Assembly: GCF_020529025.1 (NCBI RefSeq)
Contig: NZ_JACNMM010000003.1
Location: 62,001 to 126,000 of the forward strand
Source: Oceaniglobus trochenteri
GTDB lineage: Bacteria; Pseudomonadota; Alphaproteobacteria; Rhodobacterales; Rhodobacteraceae
DNA length: 64,000 nucleotides
Reading direction: 5' to 3'
This document shows, piece after piece, positions 9,534-19,705 of the stretch (position 1 is its first letter; every line of letters begins with the position of its first letter). Made by a program: the position numbers and the translations under genes. The notes under the pieces are model-generated. The model made no database searches, had not been told where the DNA came from, and saw nothing but the letters and a program-made list of their open reading frames with translations.

Positions 9534-11033
9534 ATGAAACCGATTTCACGCCTCTTCGCCTCGACCGCCGTTTCCCTCTGCATCGCGCTGCCCGCGATGG
9601 CCGATGTCACGGCGCCCCAGATATGGGAGCGCTGGAAGGGCATGGCGCAGGATCTGGGCCAGACGATGACTGTCGGCTCTGAAACCATGGCCGACGGCAC
9701 CCTGACGCTGACGGATGTGGCCATCGGGATGAAGACCGCCGACGGCACGGTCGACGGCACCCTGGCCAATGTCACCCTGGCCGAACAGGGCGACGGCACC
9801 GTGGCGATCACCATGTCGCCCGAATATCCGCTGCGCGTCAGCATGAAGCCCGAGGGCGGCGCGGCGGTGGATTTCACCCTGCTGATCTCCATGCCGGAGC
9901 TCAAGACCATCGCCTCGGGCGACGACACCACCGTGCGCTATGACATCACCGGCCCGGAACTGACCGCGACGATCGACGACATGCAGCCCGAGGGCGAGCC
10001 TGTATCGGTGGACATGACCGCCCGCATGACCGAACTGACCGGCACCTACACCGTGACCGAGGGCGACGACCTGACCTTCGACGGCACCCTGCACGCCGCA
10101 ACGCTCGGCTTTGACATGTCCGGCACCGATGACGAAGAGGGCGGCTTCAACGCCAGCGCCGCCTACAGCGACGTCACCACCACCTCTTCGGGCACCGGCA
10201 AGGGCTTTGCCGCCATGGCCGACCCGGCCAAGATGTTCGCCGAGGGCGCGACCTATGCCAGCACCTACACCCACGGCGGCGGCTCTCTCACCGTGACGGG
10301 CGACGACCCCGAATCGGGCAGCTTCAACTGGAAATCGACGACCGAGTCGGGCAACCTGACCGCTTCGGTCAAGGAAGGGCTGTTCGAATACCTTGGCGGC
10401 GCCAAGGGGCTGAACATGGCCGTTTCGGGCGATCAGATTCCCTTCCCCGAACTGACCGCCGCCATGGACGAATTCGCCTTCGGCGTGAACGGCCCCCTGG
10501 CCGAAACCGACGATCCCAAGGATGTCGGGCTGCTGGTGAACATGTCCAACCTGACCGTCAGCGATTTCATCTGGTCGATCGTCGATCCCGACGGCGTTCT
10601 GCCGCGCGACCCGGCCACCGTCCTGCTGGACCTGACGGGCACCGCGAAGATGCTGGTCGATTTCGCCGATCCGATGGCGATGGAGGGCGATGCCCCCCCG
10701 GCCGAGCTTCACACCCTGAACCTGCGCGGGCTGCGCGTGGCCGTCGCGGGGGCGGAACTGACCGGCCAGGGTGGTTTCACCTTCGACAACAGCGACATGG
10801 AAACCTTCGGCGGCTTCCCGGCCCCCGAAGGCGCGGTGGATCTGAAGCTGGTGGGCGGCAACGCCCTGCTGGACGGGCTGGTGAAACTGGGTCTCATCCC
10901 CGAGGATCAGGCCATGGGCGCGCGGATGATGCTGGGCCTCTTTGCCGTCCCCTCGGGGGATGACACGCTGGATTCCAAGATCGAGATTTCGCCCGAGGGC
11001 GGCATTTCGGCCAACGGCCAGCGGCTTCAGTAA
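9534..11033 (+). CDS. DUF2125-type secreted protein
   Basis: 499 residues from ATG 9534, with a clear signal peptide (MKPISRLFASTAVSLCIA then LPAMAD cleavage). The mature part is rich in Thr, Asp and Gly and in alternating beta strands, with repeated D/E-G-T-L segments, as in the alphaproteobacterial DUF2125 family of unknown function. It is probably periplasmic or outer-membrane associated. A weak TTGACC-N17-CAGTGT promoter is at 9473-9501. It stands alone between the divergent SDR gene and the tldE operon and ends in a strong hairpin. The family call is from memory of the family's look; no enzymatic motif is visible. Confidence 0.8.
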   Translation: MKPISRLFASTAVSLCIALPAMADVTAPQIWERWKGMAQDLGQTMTVGSETMADGTLTLTDVAIGMKTADGTVDGTLANVTLAEQGDGTVAITMSPEYPLRVSMKPEGGAAVDFTLLISMPELKTIASGDDTTVRYDITGPELTATIDDMQPEGEPVSVDMTARMTELTGTYTVTEGDDLTFDGTLHAATLGFDMSGTDDEEGGFNASAAYSDVTTTSSGTGKGFAAMADPAKMFAEGATYASTYTHGGGSLTVTGDDPESGSFNWKSTTESGNLTASVKEGLFEYLGGAKGLNMAVSGDQIPFPELTAAMDEFAFGVNGPLAETDDPKDVGLLVNMSNLTVSDFIWSIVDPDGVLPRDPATVLLDLTGTAKMLVDFADPMAMEGDAPPAELHTLNLRGLRVAVAGAELTGQGGFTFDNSDMETFGGFPAPEGAVDLKLVGGNALLDGLVKLGLIPEDQAMGARMMLGLFAVPSGDDTLDSKIEISPEGGISANGQRLQ

Positions 11034-11057
11034 ACCGCGCCACGGCCTTGCGCCACG

Positions 11058-11084
11058 CACCGCCGCCCCCGCCGGGCGGCGGTG
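11058..11084 (+). terminator. Strong GC hairpin after the DUF2125 gene
   Basis: Perfect 11-bp stem (arms 11058-11068 and 11074-11084, CACCGCCGCCC and GGGCGGCGGTG) with a 5-nt loop, 24 bp past the stop. Only a short TTG-TTT stretch follows, so it is a weak intrinsic terminator or a 3'-end stabiliser. Confidence 0.55.
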
Positions 11085-11101
11085 TCGCCTGCCCTTGTTT
11101 G

Positions 11102-11130
11102 TTGCAGTTTGCCGGCGCGTCGCCTAGGTG
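11102..11130 (+). promoter_or_regulatory. Candidate promoter of tldE/pmbA
   Basis: TTGCAG at 11102-11107, a 17-nt spacer, then TAGGTG at 11125-11130. The -10 shape resembles the one proposed for dapA. It sits 29 bp before the tldE start, giving a short leader. Confidence 0.4.
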
Positions 11131-11159
11131 CAGGGGGCAATCAAAGGAGCCGCGCGTCC

Positions 11160-12506
11160 ATGTCCGATCGTCTCGCCACCCTCACCGCCGACCTTCTGAG
11201 CGCCGCGAAGAAGGCCGGGGCCGACAGCGCCGATGCCCTTGCCGTCGACGGCACCGCGGTCAGCATCGATGTTCGCGCCGGGGCGCTGGAACTGGCCGAG
11301 CGTTCCGAGGGCACCGACATCGGGCTGCGGGTGATGATCGGTCAGCGTCAGGCCTGCGTTTCGGCCAGCGACATCAAGCCCGAGACCATCCAGCAGATGG
11401 CACAGCGCGCGGTGGCCATGGCCCGCGAGGCGCCCATCGACGCCACCATCGGTCTGGCCGACCCCGACCAATACGCCCGCGACTGGGATCTGGCCGCGCT
11501 TGATTTGGCCGACCCCGCCGATGAACCCGCCCCCGCCGCCCTGCAAGAGGCCGCCCTGCGGGCCGAGGCCGCCGCACTGGCCGTGGACGGCGTGGCACAG
11601 GTGCAATCGGCCGCGGCGGCCTATGGGCGGCGCCAGCTTCACCTTGCCACCTCGAACGGGTTTTCCGGCGGCTACGGGCGCACCGATACCACCCTGTCCT
11701 GCGTGGCCATCACCGGCAGCGGCACGGGGATGGAGCGTGACTATTACGCCGATCACCGCACCCATGCCGCCGAGATGGACAGCCCCGAAACCATCGGGCG
11801 CATCGCCGGCGAACGCACTGTCGCGCGCGCCGGGGCACGGCAGCCGAAAACCGGCGCCTACCCGGTCCTTTTCGATGAACGGGTCGCCGCATCGCTCATC
11901 GGTCACCTTGTGTCCGCGATCAACGGCAGCGCCATCGCGCGCGGCGCCTCGTGGCTGCGCGATGACCTGGGCGAACAGGTTCTGCCCATGGGCATGTCGC
12001 TAATCGAAGATCCGCACCGCCCCCGCATCGCCGGATCACGCCCCTTCGACGGCGAAGGCCTGCCCACCGCGCGGCGCGCCATCGTCGAGAACGGCACGCT
12101 GACCGGCTGGACGCTGGACCTTGGCACCGCCCGCAAGCTGGGGCTGAACAGCACCGCCAACGCCACGCGCGCCACCACGTCGCCGCCTTCGCCCGCGGCG
12201 GGCAACCTGGCGCTGACCCAGGGCCACCAGTCGCGCGACGACCTGCTCGCCGAAATGGGAACGGGCCTTCTTGTCACCTCTCTCATGGGCAGCACGATCA
12301 ACCCCAATACCGGCGATTATTCGCGGGGGGCCTCGGGGCTTTGGGTTGAAAACGGCGTGGCGGTCCATCCGGTCAACGAATGCACCATCGCGGGCAATTT
12401 GCGCGACATGCTGCTGTCACTGACGGCCGCCAACGACGCCCGCCCGCACCTGTCGCGCTGTGTGCCCTCGCTTCGGGTCGAAGGGCTGACCCTCGCCGGT
12501 GCGTGA
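11160..12506 (+). CDS. pmbA: TldE/PmbA-family metalloprotease subunit
   Basis: Partner subunit of the TldD/TldE peptidase that trims unfolded or modified peptides and is needed for microcin maturation elsewhere. The 448 residues cover the family's full length. Conserved stretches are KTGAYPVLFDERVAASLIGH, the strand WTLDLGTARKLG and the C-terminal GASGLWVENG with PVNECTIAGNL. The ATG at 11160 has AAGGAG about 10 nt upstream; the open frame extends 26 codons further without family similarity. tldD is not in this window. The gene overlaps cysQ by 8 bp. Confidence 0.92.
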   Translation: MSDRLATLTADLLSAAKKAGADSADALAVDGTAVSIDVRAGALELAERSEGTDIGLRVMIGQRQACVSASDIKPETIQQMAQRAVAMAREAPIDATIGLADPDQYARDWDLAALDLADPADEPAPAALQEAALRAEAAALAVDGVAQVQSAAAAYGRRQLHLATSNGFSGGYGRTDTTLSCVAITGSGTGMERDYYADHRTHAAEMDSPETIGRIAGERTVARAGARQPKTGAYPVLFDERVAASLIGHLVSAINGSAIARGASWLRDDLGEQVLPMGMSLIEDPHRPRIAGSRPFDGEGLPTARRAIVENGTLTGWTLDLGTARKLGLNSTANATRATTSPPSPAAGNLALTQGHQSRDDLLAEMGTGLLVTSLMGSTINPNTGDYSRGASGLWVENGVAVHPVNECTIAGNLRDMLLSLTAANDARPHLSRCVPSLRVEGLTLAGA

Positions 12507-13275
12507 CGCGGCCGATGACCTCGCGTTGCTCTGCGACGCGGTGCGCGGGGCCGGGATGATCGCGCTTGGCCATTGGCGCGACGATCCGCAGACCTGGCAC
12601 AAGCCCGAGGGCGCAGGCCCGGTGACCGAGGCCGACCTGGCCGCCAATGCCCACCTGCACGCCTGCCTGCACCCCGCCCGCCCCGATTATGGCTGGCTGT
12701 CCGAGGAATCCGACCACGATCCGGCGCGCCTGACCGCCAGGCGCTGCTTCATCGTCGACCCCATCGACGGCACCCGCGCCTTCATCGCCGGGCAATCGGC
12801 CTGGGCGGTGTCGGTGGCCGTGGCCACCGAAGGGCAGATCACGGCGGCGGCGGTGTTCCTTCCGGCCCAGGACAAGCTTTATACCGCTGCCATCGGGCAA
12901 GGCGCCCACCTGAACGGCGCGCCGATCCGCGCCTCGGCCGCCAGCGACCCCGACAGCGCCACGATTCTGGCCACCAAGCCGACGCTGGCCCCTGAACACT
13001 GGCGCGGCACGCCGCCCGCCAAACGCCATCACCGCCCCTCGCTGGCCTATCGGCTTTGCCTGGTGGCCGAGGGGCGGTTCGATGCCATGCTCAGCCTGCA
13101 CCGCACCTGGGAATGGGACATCGCCGCCGCCAGCCTGATCGTGACCGAGGCCGGGGGCACCGCCACCACCCGTCGGGGCGCGCCGCTGGCCTTCAACCAG
13201 GCCGCCGCACGGACCGACGGCTGCCTTGCCGCCGCCCCCGATCTGCACGGCCCGCTTCTGCGCCGGCTGGCCTGA
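12499..13275 (+). CDS. cysQ: 3'(2'),5'-bisphosphate nucleotidase / inositol-phosphatase family (CysQ-like)
   Basis: Mg-dependent phosphatase of 258 residues that in related organisms removes the 3'-phosphate of PAP, the by-product of sulfation and sulfate assimilation. Family motifs are present: metal ligands in WLSEES, the DPIDGTRAF signature and WEWDIAAASLIV. It starts with GTG inside the tldE end (8-bp overlap). CysQ versus another member of the IMPase family rests on overall look. Recycling PAP would suit the sulfotransferase at 48.4 kb, but the genes are 35 kb apart. Confidence 0.88.
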   Translation: MRDAADDLALLCDAVRGAGMIALGHWRDDPQTWHKPEGAGPVTEADLAANAHLHACLHPARPDYGWLSEESDHDPARLTARRCFIVDPIDGTRAFIAGQSAWAVSVAVATEGQITAAAVFLPAQDKLYTAAIGQGAHLNGAPIRASAASDPDSATILATKPTLAPEHWRGTPPAKRHHRPSLAYRLCLVAEGRFDAMLSLHRTWEWDIAAASLIVTEAGGTATTRRGAPLAFNQAAARTDGCLAAAPDLHGPLLRRLA

Positions 13276-13368
13276 ACGCCGGTCGCAGGGCCGATTTCGG
13301 GGGTGTCGGGAGGCCACGCGCCACGCTATAGGGTGGGAAACGGCATCAATCGAGAAGGCGCGCGCACC

Positions 13369-13614
13369 ATGACACAACGTCTGCACCTGGTTTTCGGAGG
13401 GGAGCTGACCGACCCCGGCAAGAACGTGTTCAAGAACGTCGATGACCTGGACATCATCGGGATCTTCCCCGACTACCGCAGCGCCTTCGACGCCTGGAAA
13501 TCCGCCGCCCAGCGCACGGTCGACAATGCCCACATGCGGTATTTCATCGCCCACCTGCACCGCCTGCGCGACGAGGAAGCCGCCGCCTCTCCGACCGAGG
13601 AACTGGGCAACTAA
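13369..13614 (+). CDS. DUF4170 protein
   Basis: 81 residues starting MTQRLHLVFGGELTDP, with DIIGIFPDYRSAFDAW and VDNAHMRYFIAHLHRL, the hallmark of the small alphaproteobacterial DUF4170 family. No signal peptide or membrane span; presumably a cytoplasmic adaptor. Function unknown. It sits 3 bp before the waaA-like gene and shares its operon with lpxK, a pairing common in Rhodobacterales, which hints at a lipid A/Kdo role. A TATAGG element at 13327-13332 may be its -10 box. Confidence 0.88.
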   Translation: MTQRLHLVFGGELTDPGKNVFKNVDDLDIIGIFPDYRSAFDAWKSAAQRTVDNAHMRYFIAHLHRLRDEEAAASPTEELGN

Positions 13615-13617
13615 GTC

Positions 13618-14865
13618 ATGCTGACCCGCTGGCGACAAAGGCTGCAAGCCCGCGCCGCCGCGATCGGCCTGTCGCGGGCTGCCCCCGAACCCGCCGACAC
13701 CCCCCTGCCCGAGGGCCTTCAGGGGGCCGCGCAGCCTGTTCCGCCCCGCCCCCAGGGCGAGGTTCTGTGGGTTCACCTTGGCCAGGGCGGCGACCCCATG
13801 GCCCTTGCCCTGCTGATCACGCGCCTGCGCGAAGACCGCGGCCCGATGGCTGTCATTGCAACCTCGGATGTCGCGATTCCGGCGGCTGATGTCATCGCAC
13901 AACCGCCCCCCGAAGACACCGACCGGGCCACGCAGGATTTTCTGGATCATTGGCGCCCCGATGCCTGTCTCTGGGCCGGAGGGGGGTGGTTGCCGGTGCT
14001 GTTGTCGCAGACGGCAAAGCGGCGGATACCGGCGATCTGCGTCGATTGCCGCATCGGCGAGAACCACCCGCGGCCAAGACGCTGGAAATCTGCATTGGGG
14101 CGGGGCGACCTGATCTGGTTCGACAGGATCCTGACCGGAAGCCAGAAGGACGCGGCACGGCTGATCTCGCTTGGCGCGCGGGCCGAACAGGTTGAAACCG
14201 CAGGCTGGATGGAATCCTCGGCCGGTGCGCTGCCCTGCGACGAAAGCGAATGGGCGCATCTGGGCCAGACGCTCGAGGCGCGGCCCCTGTGGTTGGCCGT
14301 CGATGTGCCAAAGGCCGAATTCACGGCCATCGCCGAGGCGCACCACCGCGCCTCGCGCCTGTCGCACCGGCTGTTGCTGATCCTCGTGCCCTCCGATCCG
14401 GCCACGGGCCCTGACCTGCGCGCCCGGCTGGAATCCGAAGGGTGGCGCACCGCCTTGCGTTCGAATGGCGAAGAACCCACCGAAGACACCCAGATCTACC
14501 TGGCAGACAGCCCCGGCGAACTGGGCCTCTGGTATCGGCTGGCCGCGATCACCTACATGGGCAACACGCTGAGCGGCGCCGGGGCCGGGCGCCCGCCCAG
14601 CGAACCGGCCGCCCTGGGTTCGGTCGTGGTGCATGGCCCCCGCACGGCGGGCCACAGGCAGGCCTATGCAAGGCTGCGCAATGCCTCGGCCCAGTGCGAG
14701 ATCGACAGCGCCATCGCCCTGGGCGTCACCATCGAACGCCTGCTGGCCCCCGATCAGGCGGCGGCGCTGGCCAGTGCCGCCTGGGCCGAGGTGACGGCGG
14801 GGGCCGAAGCCTCGGACCAGGCGCTTTCGCTGGTGAATGCCGCGCTGAACGGAGAGATGGAATGA
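13618..14865 (+). CDS. Divergent Kdo transferase-like protein (GT30, WaaA family)
   Basis: 415 residues matching the two-domain GT-B fold of WaaA, which adds Kdo to lipid IVA at the inner membrane. Recognisable WaaA stretches are [31 protein letters not shown] and [17 protein letters not shown]. The active-site region is abnormal: the usual ASxGE motif reads LGQGGD, the ESELWP motif reads WAGGGWLP, and HNPLEPA reads RPPSEPA. It also lacks the N-terminal membrane helix. It may therefore be a non-canonical or inactive paralog, with a normal waaA elsewhere. It overlaps lpxK by 4 bp (ATGA). Confidence 0.8.
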   Translation: MLTRWRQRLQARAAAIGLSRAAPEPADTPLPEGLQGAAQPVPPRPQGEVLWVHLGQGGDPMALALLITRLREDRGPMAVIATSDVAIPAADVIAQPPPEDTDRATQDFLDHWRPDACLWAGGGWLPVLLSQTAKRRIPAICVDCRIGENHPRPRRWKSALGRGDLIWFDRILTGSQKDAARLISLGARAEQVETAGWMESSAGALPCDESEWAHLGQTLEARPLWLAVDVPKAEFTAIAEAHHRASRLSHRLLLILVPSDPATGPDLRARLESEGWRTALRSNGEEPTEDTQIYLADSPGELGLWYRLAAITYMGNTLSGAGAGRPPSEPAALGSVVVHGPRTAGHRQAYARLRNASAQCEIDSAIALGVTIERLLAPDQAAALASAAWAEVTAGAEASDQALSLVNAALNGEME

Positions 14866-15857
14866 CGCGCGCGCCGCTGTTCTGGCAAAGCCCCCCCGAC
14901 CGCCCCGCCTGGCAGGCCCGCGCCCTGGCGCCGCTGGGCGCGCTTTACGCCGCCGCGACCGCCCGCCGCCTGCGCAAAACCGCGCCGTTTCGCGCCGATG
15001 TGCCGGTGATCTGCGTCGGCAACCTCAACGCCGGGGGTACGGGCAAGACGCCGACGGTGATGGCGCTGATCCAGATGCTGGTGGCGCGCGGTCATGCGCC
15101 GCATGTGGTGTCGCGCGGCTATGGCGGGAGGTTCATCGGCCCGACACGGGTGCTGGAGGGACGCCACCGCGCGGCGGAGGTTGGTGACGAACCGCTGCTT
15201 CTGGCGGCCTTCGCCCCCGTCTGGGTGGCCCGTGACCGTGCGGCAGGGGCCCGGGCGGCACAGGCGGAGGGGGCAAGTGTCATCGTCATGGATGACGGTT
15301 TCCAGAACCCTTCGCTGGCGAAGGATCTTTCTCTGATCGTGGTGGATGCGGCGGTTGGTTTCGGCAATGGCCGGGTCATCCCGGCGGGGCCGCTGCGCGA
15401 AGCCGTCGGCGTCGGGTTGCGCCGGGCCGATCTCTTGCTGTCCATCGGCGACGGTGCGGCGCAGGCGCGTTTCGCCGCAACCTGGGGCGATCACATCACG
15501 CTGCCCCGGATCACCGGCCACCTGGCGCCCCTGCAGATGGGCATGGATTGGGCCGGGCTGCGCGTCTGGGCCTTTGCCGGCATCGGCCGCCCGGCCAAGT
15601 TCTTTGCCACGCTGGCAAGCGAGGGGGCCGAGGTGGCCGGCGCGCAGGCGCTGGACGATCACCAGCCCCTGACCACCGCCCTCCTGACACGGCTGGAGCG
15701 CGAGGCCCGCGCCCACAACGCCCAGCTGGTCACGACCGAGAAGGACGCAGTGCGCCTGCCGGCAGGTTTTCGCCCCAAGGTTCTGACCCTGCCGGTGCGC
15801 CTGACGCTCGATGATCCGGCGCCCCTTGAAACGGCGCTGTCCCGCATCGGGCTTTAG
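14862..15857 (+). CDS. lpxK: Tetraacyldisaccharide 4'-kinase
   Basis: Phosphorylates the 4' position of the lipid A disaccharide at the cytoplasmic face of the inner membrane. 331 residues, the normal size. The P-loop is [14 protein letters not shown] (about residues 53-66), followed by SRGYGG and the DDGFQ motif ([13 protein letters not shown]) with its catalytic Asp; TTEKDAVRL lies near the end. The N-terminal segment is amphipathic. Start ATG 14862 overlaps the waaA-like stop. The stop codon overlaps, tail to tail, that of the lytic transglycosylase. Confidence 0.96.
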   Translation: MTRAPLFWQSPPDRPAWQARALAPLGALYAAATARRLRKTAPFRADVPVICVGNLNAGGTGKTPTVMALIQMLVARGHAPHVVSRGYGGRFIGPTRVLEGRHRAAEVGDEPLLLAAFAPVWVARDRAAGARAAQAEGASVIVMDDGFQNPSLAKDLSLIVVDAAVGFGNGRVIPAGPLREAVGVGLRRADLLLSIGDGAAQARFAATWGDHITLPRITGHLAPLQMGMDWAGLRVWAFAGIGRPAKFFATLASEGAEVAGAQALDDHQPLTTALLTRLEREARAHNAQLVTTEKDAVRLPAGFRPKVLTLPVRLTLDDPAPLETALSRIGL

Positions 15858-17833
15858 CGCGCCTTCAGTTCCTCGGTCAGGCGGACCGGCGCCACCTTGC
15901 CGGTGATCCGCGCCCGGTAGACCGGCAGCGATTCCGCCACCCGCATCACGTAGTTGCGGGTTTCATCGAAGGGGATATGTTCGATCCAGTCGATCACATC
16001 CACCGCGTCGCTGCGCGGATCGCCCAGGTCCTCCATCCACCGCAGCGGACGGCCCGGCCCGGCGTTGTAGCCCGCCGAAACCAGCACGACATTGGCCCCG
16101 AACCGCCCGATCAGTTCGGCCAGGTAGGCGGTGCCGAGGGTGGCGTTATAGGTCGGGTCGGTGAACAGCCGGTCGCGCGAATAGGGCAGCTTCAGCTTGC
16201 GCGCCATGTCCTGGGCGGTGCCCGGCATCAGTTGCATCAACCCCCGCGCACCCACGCCGCTGGCCACGCCCGGGTTGAATTCGCTTTCGCGACGGGCAAT
16301 CGCCAGCGCCAGTTCATCGGGCACAGGGTTGGCCACCAGCCCCAGGTCCACCACCGGGTAATAGGGCCGCGGCAGGGTCAGCCCCTGCTGTGCCGCCTCC
16401 TTGCCCAGCATCAGCGCCATGTGCGGTTCACCCAGCGCAAGGGCCAGATCGGCCAGCGTGCCGATTTCCGTTTCGGTCAGGGTTTCGGCCAGGTGCACCA
16501 TGAACCGTTCTGCCAGGTCGCGCGCCCCTGCCGCCTGCAACAGCAGCGCCGCCTCAAGCACGTTGGAACGCGCGAAACCGGCAGTGGCCAGCGAGGGATA
16601 GATCTGCTTGCCGGTCAGGGCCGGGTCCATGGGCAGTTCGCCGCGCTCGGCCGCCAGAAGGCCATAGAAGCTGGTCTGATACTCGGCCCCGAAGGCATAG
16701 GCATTGGCGGCCGCCTCGGGGTTGCCCATGGCCTCGTGGGCGCGGCCCTCCCAATAGCCGGCGCGCCCCAGGCTGATCGGGGTTTCCACGGCCTGGCGGA
16801 ACTTCTGGAAGTGAACCAGCGCGCGGGCCGGATCATCCAGGAACCGCAGCGACAGATAGCCCGACAGCCATTCAAGATCGGCGTAATCCGACCCTTCCTC
16901 AAGGTGATGGGACGACGCGACGGCATAGGCATCCTCGCGTTCGCCCGACCGCATGAGGGTGCGGGCCAGCGCGCGGCGGCGTTTCGCCCAGACCTGGGGC
17001 TGGCCCAGTTGCGCGGCGCTGGCGCTGTGGCGCAGGATGATGTCGGTCGCCTCGGAATCGCGGTTCGCGATATGCGCCACGCGGAACCTTTCAAAGGCCA
17101 GACCCGGATCGTCCCTCAGCGCCTCGGCCACCGCTTCGACGGCCTTTTCGGCCCCCGTCCGCCCGTTGCGCAGCATCAGCCGCGCCTCGGCCAGGGCGGC
17201 CTGATCGGTGTCATCCACCAGAAGCATGGCGCGCCGCGCCGCCGATTCCGCATCCTCCCACAGCATCCGGTCCAGCCGCGCCAGGTGCAGCGGCTTCAGC
17301 ACCTCGGGATAAAGCGCAAGCAGCTTCTCCTCGGCCTCGGCAGTCATCGACTGGTTCAGCCAGGCCAGCGCCGCCTGGGCCTGGGCATCGCCCTCGGCCC
17401 CGATTTCGCGGAAGGCCCTGACCAGAGCGACCACGCCATCGCCCGTCACCGGAGCGGTATCGGCAAAGAAGGCGATGACATCGGGCGCCCGCCCGGCAAG
17501 CGGCAGGGATTCCTCGGTCTGCCGCTTGAGATAGGCAAGGCCCGGCCAGTCGGGGTGGCGCGACAGGAAGGCCAGCGCATCGTCGAAATCCCCCTGCCCG
17601 GCGCGCAGCCGGTGCCATTCCACCACGTCCAGGGCAATCGGCCCCGCCCGGGCGGCGGCGGCCATGGCGTCGGTCCAACTGCCCTGCCGGATCGCGGCGA
17701 TGGCCTGCGCCATGCCATGGCTGACCGGAGAATCGAAAGGCCGCCGGGGCGGAGGCGAGGTGGCCTGGGCCCATCCCGCGGCGGAACCGGTGACAAGGCA
17801 AAGGAACAGGGCAATCGTTCTGATGAAATACAT
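15854..17833 (-). CDS. slt: Soluble lytic murein transglycosylase
   Basis: Periplasmic enzyme that cleaves peptidoglycan to anhydro-muropeptides. 659 residues from ATG 17833 ([18 protein letters not shown]), with a Sec signal ending near GWAQA. The long superhelical alpha domain (about 40-480) is followed by the catalytic SLT domain. The catalytic Glu is residue 516 in RRESEFNPG, then [13 protein letters not shown] and [10 protein letters not shown], all typical of family 1A. The frame is open 17 codons further upstream, but those would precede the signal peptide. Convergent with lpxK and divergent from dapA. Confidence 0.95.
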   Translation of the reverse strand: MYFIRTIALFLCLVTGSAAGWAQATSPPPRRPFDSPVSHGMAQAIAAIRQGSWTDAMAAAARAGPIALDVVEWHRLRAGQGDFDDALAFLSRHPDWPGLAYLKRQTEESLPLAGRAPDVIAFFADTAPVTGDGVVALVRAFREIGAEGDAQAQAALAWLNQSMTAEAEEKLLALYPEVLKPLHLARLDRMLWEDAESAARRAMLLVDDTDQAALAEARLMLRNGRTGAEKAVEAVAEALRDDPGLAFERFRVAHIANRDSEATDIILRHSASAAQLGQPQVWAKRRRALARTLMRSGEREDAYAVASSHHLEEGSDYADLEWLSGYLSLRFLDDPARALVHFQKFRQAVETPISLGRAGYWEGRAHEAMGNPEAAANAYAFGAEYQTSFYGLLAAERGELPMDPALTGKQIYPSLATAGFARSNVLEAALLLQAAGARDLAERFMVHLAETLTETEIGTLADLALALGEPHMALMLGKEAAQQGLTLPRPYYPVVDLGLVANPVPDELALAIARRESEFNPGVASGVGARGLMQLMPGTAQDMARKLKLPYSRDRLFTDPTYNATLGTAYLAELIGRFGANVVLVSAGYNAGPGRPLRWMEDLGDPRSDAVDVIDWIEHIPFDETRNYVMRVAESLPVYRARITGKVAPVRLTEELKAR

Positions 17834-17877
17834 GAAGCGCACCCTAGCTTTCTGCCGGTTCACATCAATACACAAAC

Positions 17878-17906
17878 TTGGCAATCGCGCGAAGTGCCGC
17901 TAGGGT
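17878..17906 (+). promoter_or_regulatory. Candidate dapA promoter
   Basis: TTGGCA at 17878-17883, a 17-nt spacer, then TAGGGT at 17901-17906, 51 bp before dapA. The same -35/-10 style occurs before pmbA. Confidence 0.45.
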
Positions 17907-17957
17907 CCGCCGCGCATTCACCGGGGCATATCGCCCGAACAATAAAGGAAGCGTGTC

Positions 17958-18833
17958 ATGTTCAAGGGATCCTATGTTGCCCTCGTCACGCCGTTCAAGG
18001 ACGGCCAACTGGATCTGGACACGCTGAAGAAACTGGTCGACTGGCATATCGAACAGGGCACCGACGGCCTTGTCCCGGTCGGCACCACGGGCGAAAGCCC
18101 CACGCTCAGCCACCGCGAGCATGAAGAGGTGATCGAGGTCGTCGTCGCCCATGCCGCCGGTCGCGTGCCGGTCATCGCCGGGGCCGGATCGAACAACACC
18201 GTCGAGGGCATCCGCCTGGTGCGTCACGCCGCCTCGGTCGGGGCCGATGCCGCGCTGGTGGTCACGCCCTATTACAACAAGCCGACGCAGGCCGGCATGA
18301 TCGCCCATTTCACCGCCCTGCACGATGCGGCCGACATTCCGATCATCATTTACAACATCCCGCCCCGCTCGGTCGTCGACATGTCGCCCGCCACCATGGG
18401 CGAACTGGCGAAACTGCCGCGCATCGTCGGGGTCAAGGACGCCACCGGCGACATCACCCGCGTGTCGGCCCAGCGGATCACCTGCGGCACCGATTTCGTC
18501 CAGCTTTCGGGCGAGGATGCCTCGGCGCTGGGGTACAACGCCCATGGCGGGATCGGCTGCATCAGCGTCACCGCCAATGTCGCGCCGAAACTCTGCGCCG
18601 AATTCCAGGCCGCCACCCTGAGGGGCGACTATGCCACGGCGCTGGAGTATCAGGACCGTCTGATGCCGCTGCACACCGCGATCTTCATCGAACCGGGTCT
18701 GGTCAGCGTGAAATACGCCATGTCGCTTCTGGGCCTCTGCTCGGACGAGGTGCGCCTGCCGCTGGTGCCGCTGACCGAACCGGCCCGGCAGGCGATCCGC
18801 GACGCCATGAAGCACGCCGGGCTGCTGGGCTGA
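17958..18833 (+). CDS. dapA: 4-hydroxy-tetrahydrodipicolinate synthase
   Basis: Condenses pyruvate with aspartate semialdehyde, the entry to lysine and meso-diaminopimelate. 291 residues, a TIM barrel of normal size. Active site: GTTGES for substrate binding, the Tyr in YNIPPR and the Schiff-base lysine in [16 protein letters not shown] lies just upstream of the ATG. asd, which makes its substrate, is at 43.3-44.3 kb. Divergent from slt. Confidence 0.97.
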   Translation: MFKGSYVALVTPFKDGQLDLDTLKKLVDWHIEQGTDGLVPVGTTGESPTLSHREHEEVIEVVVAHAAGRVPVIAGAGSNNTVEGIRLVRHAASVGADAALVVTPYYNKPTQAGMIAHFTALHDAADIPIIIYNIPPRSVVDMSPATMGELAKLPRIVGVKDATGDITRVSAQRITCGTDFVQLSGEDASALGYNAHGGIGCISVTANVAPKLCAEFQAATLRGDYATALEYQDRLMPLHTAIFIEPGLVSVKYAMSLLGLCSDEVRLPLVPLTEPARQAIRDAMKHAGLLG

Positions 18834-18841
18834 TCGCCGGC

Positions 18842-19705
18842 ATGACGCTTCGTCATTTCCTCGGCGTCGACGGTGGCGGCTCGGGGTGCCGCGTGGCGCT
18901 GACCGATCAGTCCGGCCGCGTTCTGGCGCAGGCCAAGGGCGGGCCGGCCAATGCCACCAGCGACCTTGCCGGCACCATCGCCAACCTACGCAGCACCGTG
19001 ACCGCGGTGCTGACCCGCGCCGATGTGGCCGAATCCGGGGTTGCGGCGCACATGGGGCTGGCGGGCGTGCTGACCCGCGAGACCGGCGCGCAGATCGCCG
19101 ATGCCTTCGCCCTGGGCCGCTGCCGTGTCACCGACGACCGGCCCACCTCCCTCGCCGGGGCCATCGGCACCGATGACGGCGTGTTGATGGCCATCGGCAC
19201 CGGCGCCATCCTGGCCAGCCGGTTCGCCGGGCAGGAACGCTATGTCAGCGGCTGGGGGTTGCAGGTCTCGGACCAGGCCTCGGGCGCCTGGCTGGGCCGC
19301 TGCCTGCTTGAACGGGTGCTGATGTGCCACGATGGCCTGCACGATCACAGCCCCCTCAGCCATGCGATCCTGGAGGACCTGGGCGGGCCGACCGGCATCG
19401 TCGCCTTCGCGGCAAGGGCCACACCGGCCAGCTATGCCACCCTTGCGCCGCGCATCATCGACCTGGCCGAGGACGATGCCAATGCCCGCGCCCTTCTGGC
19501 GCGCGGGGCGGAATACCTGGAACAGGTGCTCGGGGTGCTCGACCCAAAGGCCAGCGGCGTTATCTGCCTGGCCGGGGGCATCGCCCCGCACTACGCAAAT
19601 CTCTTGCCCGATCAGGCCCGCGACCGGCTGATCGCAGCACGCGGCAGCGCCCTGGACGGCGCCCTGCAACTGGCGCGCACCCCCGCCCCCGATCCGCAGG
19701 ACTGA
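18842..19705 (+). CDS. Amino-sugar kinase (BadF/BadG/BcrA/BcrD ATPase, GlcNAc-kinase-like)
   Basis: 287-residue ASKHA-fold kinase. The phosphate-1 motif is FLGVDGGGSGCRVAL, the middle motif MAIGTGAILASR, and the adenosine motif GVICLAGGIAPHY. These fit N-acetylglucosamine or glucosamine kinases of the BcrAD family, which phosphorylate recycled amino sugars. Starts 8 bp after dapA, so probably co-transcribed. A recycling role would suit the neighbouring lytic transglycosylase, but the substrate is inferred. The hydroxypyruvate-isomerase-like frame runs antisense into its last 146 bp. Confidence 0.85.
   Translation: MTLRHFLGVDGGGSGCRVALTDQSGRVLAQAKGGPANATSDLAGTIANLRSTVTAVLTRADVAESGVAAHMGLAGVLTRETGAQIADAFALGRCRVTDDRPTSLAGAIGTDDGVLMAIGTGAILASRFAGQERYVSGWGLQVSDQASGAWLGRCLLERVLMCHDGLHDHSPLSHAILEDLGGPTGIVAFAARATPASYATLAPRIIDLAEDDANARALLARGAEYLEQVLGVLDPKASGVICLAGGIAPHYANLLPDQARDRLIAARGSALDGALQLARTPAPDPQD

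Noticed and set aside
12373-14655. 760-codon minus-strand open frame
   Set aside because: Antisense of tldE-cysQ-waaA-like genes; composition typical of a shadow.
15977-18124. 715-codon plus-strand open frame
   Set aside because: Antisense shadow of slt extending into dapA; Arg/His/Gln biased and without recognisable domains.
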